Of a stretch of 6,374 nt of DNA, positions 1 through 4,381 are shown in pieces. Source of the stretch: an uncultured Bacilli bacterium (lineage in GTDB: Bacteria; Bacillota_I; Bacilli_A; RF39; UBA660); assembly GCA_947625005.1 (NCBI GenBank), contig CANQNA010000082.1, positions 1 to 6,374 of the forward strand. Reading direction: 5' to 3'. The notes below the pieces were generated by a model. That model was not told the origin of the DNA and ran no database searches. It was given only the letters and a program-made list of their open reading frames with translations. Made by a program: the position numbers and the translations under genes. Numbering within the stretch: position 1 is the stretch's first letter; the number at the start of each line of letters is the position of its first letter.

Positions 1-10
1 AGATAGTCAT

Positions 11-730
11 TTAATCTAAATTTACATTATGATAAACTTCTGTAACATCATCTATTTCTTCTAACATATTAAGAAGCCTCAAAAATATTTCTTTATCTTC
101 ACCCTCTAAAGAAGTCTTTTCTTTTGGATACATTCCTACTTCATCTAAAATATACTCAATATTTGGAATTTCTTTTTCTAATACATCTTTTACACTATGA
201 ATATCACTAGGATTACAAGTAACAAATATTTCTCCATTTTCTACTTCAAAATCTACAAGTTCAATTCCAGCATCTAATAATTTTTCAAATATTTCCTCAC
301 TATTTTCATACTTAAAACTTATAACTCCTAAATAATCATAATTATAACTAACACTATTAGTAACTCCTAAACTTTTATGACATTTATTAAAAGCAGTTCT
401 AACAAAACCTACAGTTCTATTAACATTATCAGTTAAACATTTTATTATTAAAGTACTATTCCCAGGACCAAAACCTTCATAAATAACAGTTTGATAGTCT
501 TCTCCTCCACTACCTTGAGCTTTTTTAATTGCTCTATCAATTATATCACTAGGTACTTGTTGTTTTTTTGCTTTATCAACTATTCTTTTTAAATTAATAT
601 TACTATCTATTTCTGGAATACCACTTTTAGCAGCTAAATAAATCTCTTTGGCAAAAGTACTATAAAGTTTGGCTTTCATTGCTCCTGTTTTTTGTATACT
701 AGCTTTTCTTACTTCATATGCTCTTCCCAT
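11..730 (-). CDS. yebC: YebC/PmpR-family protein, YebC2 (YeeI/YeeN)-like
   Basis: This is a 239-residue member of the YebC/TACO1 family. The opening MGRAYEVRK, the following KLYSTFAKEIYLAAKSG and IDRAIKKAQGSGGEDY segments, and the YEGFGPGNS...TDNVNRT core are the hallmarks of the YeeI/YeeN-type branch rather than the MAGHSKW branch. Family knowledge: YebC proteins were first described as transcriptional regulators; the YebC2 branch has more recently been linked to ribosomes stalled at proline-rich stretches. Which role applies here is not shown by the sequence. It should act in the cytoplasm and has no signal peptide. The frame stays open upstream to 781, but the start is set at 730: that ATG has GAGGAG 7 nt upstream, it matches the family N-terminus, and a promoter -10 box lies inside the would-be extension. 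It is transcribed alone, away from the patatin gene. Its terminator would lie left of the window. The family call is very secure. Confidence 0.95.
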   Translation of the reverse strand: MGRAYEVRKASIQKTGAMKAKLYSTFAKEIYLAAKSGIPEIDSNINLKRIVDKAKKQQVPSDIIDRAIKKAQGSGGEDYQTVIYEGFGPGNSTLIIKCLTDNVNRTVGFVRTAFNKCHKSLGVTNSVSYNYDYLGVISFKYENSEEIFEKLLDAGIELVDFEVENGEIFVTCNPSDIHSVKDVLEKEIPNIEYILDEVGMYPKEKTSLEGEDKEIFLRLLNMLEEIDDVTEVYHNVNLD

Positions 731-737
731 TTTTCCA

Positions 738-743
738 CTCCTC
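738..743 (-). promoter_or_regulatory. Ribosome binding site of yebC (decides the start)
   Basis: The minus strand reads GAGGAG with a 7-nt spacer to the ATG at 730. The in-frame ATG at 781 has no comparable site, so this element supports the shorter protein. Confidence 0.9.
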
Positions 744-752
744 ACTTCCCCT

Positions 753-781
753 ATTATATATGCTTTTTTTCTACTTTTCAA
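753..781 (-). promoter_or_regulatory. Sigma-A-type promoter of yebC
   Basis: On the minus strand the -35 box TTGAAA (776-781) and the -10 box TATAAT (753-758) are separated by exactly 17 nt. The predicted transcription start is near 746, giving a leader of about 16 nt that still contains the GAGGAG site. The -35 box almost abuts a possible plus-strand -35 (784-789), so the region may hold divergent promoters. Confidence 0.8.
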
Positions 782-783
782 TA

Positions 784-813
784 TTGTTTAAATAAAGAAA
801 AAGAAATTTTAAT
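784..813 (+). promoter_or_regulatory. Weak candidate promoter for a plus-strand RNA over 820-1027
   Basis: TTGTTT (784-789) is followed after 18 nt by TTTAAT (808-813, five of six bases of the -10 consensus). A start near 820 would give an RNA of about 208 nt ending at the terminator at 1023-1027. The -35 is poor and the AT-rich background makes chance matches common. A second -10-like TATATA (827-832) lacks a -35. Confidence 0.25.
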
Positions 814-848
814 ACAAGCATGTACATATATAAGTGAGACAGTAAAAG

Positions 849-874
849 CTAGATTGTTTTCCATCTTCATTTTT
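849..874 (+). repeat. Two-box direct repeat, copy A (upstream of the small ORF)
   Basis: Box a is CTAGATTG (849-856) and box b is TCTTCATTTTT (864-874), separated by 7 nt. Both boxes recur in the same order and orientation at 1051-1072 (CTAGTTTG, then TCTTCATTTTT after 3 nt). Box b is identical over 11 nt; box a has one mismatch. This copy sits just 5' of the ribosome site and start of the ORF at 895. It lies in the loop of a possible hairpin closed by AGCTA (847-851) and TAGCT (875-879). T-richness lowers the significance of box b alone. Confidence 0.5.
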
Positions 875-894
875 TAGCTGATGTGGTGATGCTT

Positions 895-975
895 ATGAAG
901 TTTTACTTTTATATAAGTTTCAAACTTTGCATCTTGTTATCCATCATGATTTTAATCAAATTTATCTTAATATAA
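895..975 (+). CDS. Candidate 26-residue hydrophobic peptide, possible type I toxin
   Basis: An ATG-TAA frame encodes 26 residues: Lys at positions 2, 10 and 22, one Cys (12), two Ser, and otherwise almost only Ile, Leu, Phe, Tyr and Met. There is no acidic residue, Gly or Pro. Residues 11-21 could cross a membrane. GGTGAT (885-890) can pair with the ATCACC segment of the 16S 3' end, and the aligned spacing to ATG 895 is about 8 nt; an in-frame ATG at 889 and GTGs at 883 and 886 are alternatives. A terminator stem begins 9 nt after the stop. AGTAAAA (841-847) could pair with TTTTACT (901-907), enclosing the ribosome site and start. I recognise no family: it lacks the sequence of Fst/TxpA. T-rich DNA yields hydrophobic frames by chance, so the call rests mainly on its surroundings. 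Confidence 0.3.
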   Translation: MKFYFYISFKLCILLSIMILIKFILI

Positions 976-976
976 C

Positions 977-1027
977 AAAAAAACAGTGCTAGCTTACTTC
1001 CTTGTAGTACTTGCTAGCGCTATTTTT
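977..1027. terminator. Bidirectional intrinsic terminator
   Basis: The stem arms AGTGCTAGC (985-993) and GCTAGCGCT (1013-1021) pair over 9 bp with one G-U on the plus strand (one C-A mismatch on the minus strand). An inner TACT/AGTA helix may extend it. On the minus strand the stem is followed by seven U (977-983), on the plus strand by AUUUUUC (1022-1028). Leftward it would end the RNA from the promoter at 1073-1101 and any patatin read-through. Rightward it would end a transcript covering the ORF at 895-975. Confidence 0.75.
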
Positions 1028-1066
1028 CTGGTTAAATACTAGGAAAACAACTAGTTTGCTGTCTTC
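977..1066 (-). ncRNA. Candidate small RNA of about 90 nt, possible antisense antitoxin
   Basis: The ends are inferred from a near-consensus minus-strand promoter (start near 1066) and the terminator U-tract at 977-983. The RNA contains a 5-bp hairpin (ACTAG/CTAGT, plus positions 1038-1042 and 1051-1055) and the terminator stem. Its 5' part carries the complement of the direct repeat at 1051-1072. It could therefore pair with the second copy at 849-874, upstream of the small plus-strand ORF, as well as with the 3' end of that transcript. It holds no credible ORF: only a five-codon frame at its extreme 5' end without a ribosome site. No known RNA family is recognised. The alternative is a short untranslated by-product of a fortuitous promoter. 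Confidence 0.45.
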
Positions 1067-1072
1067 ATTTTT
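1051..1072 (+). repeat. Two-box direct repeat, copy B (5' region of the minus-strand RNA)
   Basis: CTAGTTTG (1051-1058), 3 nt, then TCTTCATTTTT (1062-1072): the same boxes and order as copy A at 849-874. In addition GGAAAACAACTAG (1042-1054) is the reverse complement, with one gap, of CTAGATTGTTTTCC (849-862). Box b overlaps the start of the predicted minus-strand RNA, so only part of it (about 1062-1068) would be transcribed. Confidence 0.5.
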
Positions 1073-1101
1073 ATTATATAATTCATTTTTATTTTTGACA
1101 A
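1073..1101 (-). promoter_or_regulatory. Strong sigma-A-type promoter with no gene behind it
   Basis: The minus strand has -35 TTGTCA (1096-1101, five of six consensus bases), a 17-nt spacer and a perfect -10 TATAAT (1073-1078). It begins 10 nt past the patatin stop and points away from it into a non-coding stretch closed by a terminator. The match is as good as any other promoter in the window, yet no CDS follows before the terminator. Confidence 0.7.
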
Positions 1102-1110
1102 GATAGTTTT

Positions 1111-2151
1111 TTAACCAATTAAACAATTAACATTATTAAGAAATTCATTGACTAAAATATTCTTACATTTTAACTTAGCACTTTTTATCATTTTTAAAGT
1201 TTTTTTAATTTCATATACTTTTAATATTTCAAAATTATTAGCAAATAAAACTTCTTCAAGAGACAAATAAAGAATTTCTAATTTATTATTTGTTTTAAAT
1301 TTTACTTTTAAGATTTCTAAAGTTGTTTTAGAAACTTTTTTGATATTAACTGAGTTTATTTTTTTCCTTTTAAAATAATATGTTTTACCTATCAATTTAT
1401 CTAAAGCTTTTAAAGTGTCATAATATCCCATTTTTATATTATCAATAACATTTTGTTTGTTAAAAAGAATTGTTGGCCCTAAACTTTTATTAGGTTTTAT
1501 TACAGTTATTTGAATATTTTTATTATTTATTTTTGGAGCATCTTTTAGTCTTATAGCATAAATTTTAGTACATTTATTTTTTTCTAAAAGAGAGATTGGC
1601 AAATTATTATAAAATCCTCCATCTAAATAATATTTATTATCAATTATTTTTTCAAACTTAAAAATTGGTAAGTAACAACTAGCAAGAAGATATTCTGTTA
1701 ATTTATTTTTTGGTATATCATTTATAGTTAATTCCAGTGGTTTTAAATTAGATAAATTTATAGTTACTAAACCTAAATTTATTTTACTATTACGTATTAT
1801 ATCTTCATCAATAGAATTAGCGATTAACTTCTTTAATGGAGTTATATCAATTCCTTTATTTTTAATAATATCTATTATTTCTGATAAACCATTTTTAATA
1901 TTTTGCAAAGAAAAATCCTTTTTTAAATTATTAATTACATCAGGATCAATACCAAAAAGATTAGCATCAACTTGACTCCATACATCAATAGCTTTTTTTA
2001 TATCACCTTGAACCATTAAAGCAGCATTTAATGCACCAATTGAAGTTCCAGCAATCATATTTATTTTTTTTATATATTGTTTTAAGGCAATAAACGCTCC
2101 TATTTCATAAGCTCCTTTGGCTCCTCCACCTTCTAAAGCAATACCAACCAT
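1111..2151 (-). CDS. Patatin-like phospholipase family protein
   Basis: This is a 346-residue patatin-fold serine hydrolase, predicted to cleave acyl esters of phospholipids or related lipids with a Ser-Asp dyad. Numbered from the ATG at 2151, it shows the oxyanion-hole loop EGGGAKGAYE (7-16), the nucleophile elbow GTSIG (35-39, Ser37), the conserved ASCYLPIF (157-164) and the DGG motif (177-179, Asp177). All catalytic elements are intact. No signal peptide or membrane helix is visible, so it is probably cytoplasmic. About 160 residues follow DGG; the last third is Lys/Ile-rich and matches no domain I recognise. The frame extends to a GTG at 2157, but AGAAGG at 2159-2164 is 7 nt from ATG 2151 and only 1 nt from the GTG, so ATG is preferred. 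No convincing promoter is seen: the only TATAAT upstream would start transcription past the ribosome site. The substrate is unknown. Confidence 0.93.
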   Translation of the reverse strand: MVGIALEGGGAKGAYEIGAFIALKQYIKKINMIAGTSIGALNAALMVQGDIKKAIDVWSQVDANLFGIDPDVINNLKKDFSLQNIKNGLSEIIDIIKNKGIDITPLKKLIANSIDEDIIRNSKINLGLVTINLSNLKPLELTINDIPKNKLTEYLLASCYLPIFKFEKIIDNKYYLDGGFYNNLPISLLEKNKCTKIYAIRLKDAPKINNKNIQITVIKPNKSLGPTILFNKQNVIDNIKMGYYDTLKALDKLIGKTYYFKRKKINSVNIKKVSKTTLEILKVKFKTNNKLEILYLSLEEVLFANNFEILKVYEIKKTLKMIKSAKLKCKNILVNEFLNNVNCLIG

Positions 2152-2158
2152 AATCACA

Positions 2159-2164
2159 CCTTCT
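2159..2164 (-). promoter_or_regulatory. Ribosome binding site of the patatin gene (decides the start)
   Basis: AGAAGG on the minus strand lies 7 nt from the ATG at 2151. This rules against the GTG at 2157, which would leave a 1-nt spacer. Confidence 0.8.
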
Positions 2165-2177
2165 ATTATATTGTAAT

Positions 2178-2203
2178 AAAAAAAAGAAAGTGTGTGACTT
2201 TCT
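2178..2203 (-). terminator. Intrinsic terminator of the prepilin-like gene
   Basis: On the minus strand AGAAAGT (2197-2203) and ACTTTCT (2185-2191) form a perfect 7-bp stem around CACAC, followed by seven more U (2178-2184). The stem starts 4 nt after the prepilin stop codon, so the gene is probably monocistronic. The T-tract ends only about 14 nt before the patatin ribosome site. Confidence 0.9.
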
Positions 2204-2207
2204 AAAT

Positions 2208-2714
2208 TTATTTAACTGTATATACTGTTGAACTTGAATTTTTGCACTCAGAGCTGGTATCCATTGTGTCTCTAGTTTTCAAAGTTCTTTTTTCATAATT
2301 ATCTTTTGTTGCTACATCCTTTGCAGCCTCATCAAAAGTAGCTTTTACCATATCTTTTTTTACAACACCAAATTTATTATCATCATCAAACAATGCAATA
2401 CTAAATTTCAAACTATTATCAGACTGAGGAGTAACCATAACACATCCATAATATTGATCATCAGTACTCATTAACTCTTTTACACTGTATGAAACAGCAT
2501 TAGTATTTCCCTGTGTTATACTGTCTGCTTGATACATAGCTGTTGCATTTGATAAAATTCTTTCTGCATAAACTACCATTGCATTTTGTTTTGATTCATT
2601 CATTAATGGCAATATTGTATTTGCAGTAATAACTATTAACAAAGCTAAAATAACAATAACTGATAATAATTCTATTAAAGTAAAACCTTTCTTATTTAAT
2701 TTTATATCTTTCAT
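2208..2714 (-). CDS. Type IV prepilin-like protein with N-terminal methylation motif
   Basis: This 168-residue protein opens with a basic leader (1-10, ending KKG), then FTLIELLSVIVILALLIVI. This is the class III prepilin signal: a prepilin peptidase should cut after Gly10 and methylate Phe11, and Glu15 is the conserved Glu5 of the mature chain. The following helix anchors the protein in the membrane or packs in a pilus core. The remaining region (about 40-168) is hydrophilic, with Cys91 and Cys157 able to form a disulfide. It resembles ComGC/type IV pseudopilins at the N-terminus only; the C-terminal half is not recognised. The ribosome site AAAGGA (2722-2727) lies 7 nt from ATG. No peptidase, ATPase or other pilin lies in the window, so it may be an orphan subunit whose machinery is elsewhere. 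Pilus, pseudopilus or competence role cannot be decided from this sequence. Confidence 0.92.
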   Translation of the reverse strand: MKDIKLNKKGFTLIELLSVIVILALLIVITANTILPLMNESKQNAMVVYAERILSNATAMYQADSITQGNTNAVSYSVKELMSTDDQYYGCVMVTPQSDNSLKFSIALFDDDNKFGVVKKDMVKATFDEAAKDVATKDNYEKRTLKTRDTMDTSSECKNSSSTVYTVK

Positions 2715-2740
2715 AATTAGTTCCTTTCTATCCTATTTAA

Positions 2741-2769
2741 ATTATAACCATTTCTAAAAGAAAATGCAA
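2741..2769 (-). promoter_or_regulatory. Promoter of the prepilin-like gene
   Basis: A perfect -10 TATAAT (2741-2746) has a weak -35 TTGCAT (2764-2769) at exactly 17 nt. The predicted start near 2734 gives a leader of about 20 nt containing the AAAGGA ribosome site. Confidence 0.65.
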
Positions 2770-2843
2770 TATGTTTAAAAAATTTTTTGTTTAAAAGGAA
2801 ATTAACTATTATTCATCAATAATATAAATAGAAAGGAAATAAC

Positions 2844-3566
2844 ATGGAAGAAAATATACAAATTCTAAAAGAAAAATTTCAAGAAATAAAAAATAAAGAT
2901 TTACATAAAAGTTTAAGAAGGGGAAGTACAGGAATTGGCTATACTTTTGAATATCTTTTGGGTAAAAAGGAGGATAATGCTTCTTCTCCTGATTTTAATG
3001 GCATTGAGATTAAAACTCAACTAGGCTATACTAAAAAGGCTTTTACTCTTTTTTGCTTATCACCATCAAATAAAAATGCTATTAAATATATTTTTGAACA
3101 TTATAGTTATCCGGGGAAAAATAACAACTTTAAAGTTTTTCGTGGACAAGCTTATTATAAGTTAAATTATTTATCTACAAGGCAATATATTTTTAAATTA
3201 AAAATTAATTATAGTTTAGAAAGAATTGAATTAGTGGTCATAAATAGATATTTAGAACTTGTTGATAATTCAATTTATTGGACTTTTGCTCAAATTAAAG
3301 AAAGATTATATACTAAACTAAATTATTTAGCCTATATAAAAGGTTATCCTTATACTAAAAAAGAAGAAATTTATTATAAATATACGAGTATGCATATTTA
3401 TAAATTAAAATCTTTTGAACATTTTTTAAAATTAATCGAAAAAGATTTAATTTATGTTGCTTTTAATATTAGTTGTCAACAAAATGAAGATTATTTAAAT
3501 GATCGTGGAACAGCTTTTAAATTAGAACATGATCATATTGAAGAACTTTTTGATTTGATAGATTAA
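2844..3566 (+). CDS. MvaI/BcnI-family restriction endonuclease, solitary
   Basis: This 240-residue protein carries the MvaI/BcnI (MutH-like) signature in its N-terminal quarter: GSTGIGYTFEYLLGKKED (27-44), then SSPDFNGIEIKTQ (47-59). The likely metal-binding and catalytic residues are Glu36, Asp50, Glu55 and Lys57 (the D-x4-E-x-K form of the PD-(D/E)XK centre), all present. Family knowledge: MvaI cuts CCWGG and BcnI cuts CCSGG as monomers that nick one strand at a time, and the fold is that of the repair nickase MutH. The rest (60-240) is Tyr/Lys/Ile-rich and should hold the DNA-reading part; the target site cannot be read from sequence. Length is typical of the family. The start has AAAGGA (2832-2837) 6 nt upstream; no clear promoter is seen. 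No methyltransferase lies in the window. A MutH-like repair or mobile-element role is an alternative to restriction. Confidence 0.85.
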   Translation: MEENIQILKEKFQEIKNKDLHKSLRRGSTGIGYTFEYLLGKKEDNASSPDFNGIEIKTQLGYTKKAFTLFCLSPSNKNAIKYIFEHYSYPGKNNNFKVFRGQAYYKLNYLSTRQYIFKLKINYSLERIELVVINRYLELVDNSIYWTFAQIKERLYTKLNYLAYIKGYPYTKKEEIYYKYTSMHIYKLKSFEHFLKLIEKDLIYVAFNISCQQNEDYLNDRGTAFKLEHDHIEELFDLID

Positions 3567-3573
3567 AGGGCAT

Positions 3574-3603
3574 AAGAAAAGAACAACAGCTGAGTGTTGT
3601 TCT
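3574..3603 (-). terminator. Hairpin terminator between convergent genes
   Basis: AGAACAACA (3580-3588) and TGTTGTTCT (3595-3603) form a perfect 9-bp stem with a 6-nt loop. On the minus strand it is followed by UUUCUU, fitting an intrinsic terminator 15 nt past the sortase stop. On the plus strand, 13 nt after the endonuclease stop, no U-tract follows, so rightward termination is less certain. Confidence 0.75.
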
Positions 3604-3618
3604 GATTAGTAATAATAT

Positions 3619-4365
3619 TTATTCTGTTAATAATTTAGCATGTATTACAGTTCTATTATTACTACCAACATGACCATTACAAGTAGATAATGTTAAAATT
3701 TTATCATCTTTGTCTAATGAAACATGAAAATTTCTTTTACTTCTTTTTTTTATTACATCAAGAAATTTTATAAACTCTTCATCATTAGCAAATGAAGTGG
3801 TTATATAATATTCTTCTTTAGGAATATTATAATAAGAAAATATTTCATATTTTAGTACATTATTATTTACATCAATTATTTCTATGATCTTTTCATTATT
3901 AACAAAATAATCTTTTTGAAAAACCTTATTTAATAAACCAAACATAGTCCCGTTGGCAGCATTATGGCCAAAAATAACAACATTATTATCATCAAATGAC
4001 TTATTACGATAATCCATGAATATACTACCTAAAGAATTTTTTTTACCATTTAAGGTTTTATCCAAATAATAATAATTATCTTCAGCTTGTAATATAGGAT
4101 AACTTATTTTATTAAATCTAATCCATCCTTTAACATCTTTATTAATTTTTAATAAAGCAGCAAAATCAACAGTAAATTTTTCTTCTTTAGTATCATCAAT
4201 TACGTCTATATTAGTTACAGATTTGATTACATCATCTAGTTCTTTTTTATTATTATAAGCATCAAGATAAAAATGGGTTATTAGGTAAATTGAAACACCA
4301 AATACGATTAATAAGATTATAAATAAAACTACTAAAGCGCTAATTTTTAACTTTTTCTTTTTCAT
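3619..4365 (-). CDS. srtB: Class B sortase
   Basis: This 248-residue membrane-anchored transpeptidase cuts a C-terminal sorting signal and links the protein to the cell wall. A Lys-rich start (1-7) and one transmembrane helix (about 8-31) make it a type II membrane protein with the enzyme outside. The catalytic triad is in family context: His134 in VVIFGHN, Cys229 in LTLSTCNG, Arg238 in NNRTVIHAKL. The class B features KGWIRFNKISYPILQ (79-93) and GSIFMDYRN (113-121) are clear, and length is typical. The start has a weak AAGAAG site (4370-4375) with a 4-nt spacer, and the upstream gene ends only 16 nt before it, so the two are co-transcribed and may be translationally coupled. The upstream product carries a sorting signal and is the obvious substrate. 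A hairpin terminator follows. The class call is secure; substrate pairing is inferred from position. Confidence 0.94.
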   Translation of the reverse strand: MKKKKLKISALVVLFIILLIVFGVSIYLITHFYLDAYNNKKELDDVIKSVTNIDVIDDTKEEKFTVDFAALLKINKDVKGWIRFNKISYPILQAEDNYYYLDKTLNGKKNSLGSIFMDYRNKSFDDNNVVIFGHNAANGTMFGLLNKVFQKDYFVNNEKIIEIIDVNNNVLKYEIFSYYNIPKEEYYITTSFANDEEFIKFLDVIKKRSKRNFHVSLDKDDKILTLSTCNGHVGSNNRTVIHAKLLTE

Positions 4366-4381
4366 AAAACTTCTTAAATAA

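Noticed and set aside
778..870. Minus-strand 30-codon frame between the patatin region and yebC
   Set aside because: It has no ribosome site before its ATG at 870, runs through the yebC -35 box and lies opposite the plus-strand features; no independent support.
692..877. Plus-strand 61-codon open frame antisense to the yebC start
   Set aside because: It overlaps yebC and its promoter, has no ribosome site and its product is low-complexity Ser/Phe/Tyr-rich, as expected for the reverse of this AT-rich DNA.
841..960. Fluoride-riboswitch-like string (AGCTGATG followed by GATGCTTATG)
   Set aside because: The 5' half of that motif (GGNGATG with its pseudoknot partner) is missing and no transporter gene follows on the plus strand.
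1051..1068. Five-codon leader peptide at the start of the minus-strand RNA
   Set aside because: Its ATG coincides with the predicted transcription start, so it would be leaderless, and a five-codon frame is expected by chance.
2165..2170. Perfect TATAAT just before the patatin gene as its promoter
   Set aside because: Transcription would begin near 2158, downstream of the AGAAGG ribosome site, and there is no good -35 at 16-18 nt.
1111..3566. A phage-defence island (patatin effector as in CBASS CapV plus a restriction enzyme)
   Set aside because: No CD-NTase, sensor or methyltransferase is present. The two genes lie on opposite strands, are separated by the prepilin gene with its own promoter and terminator, and share no operon.
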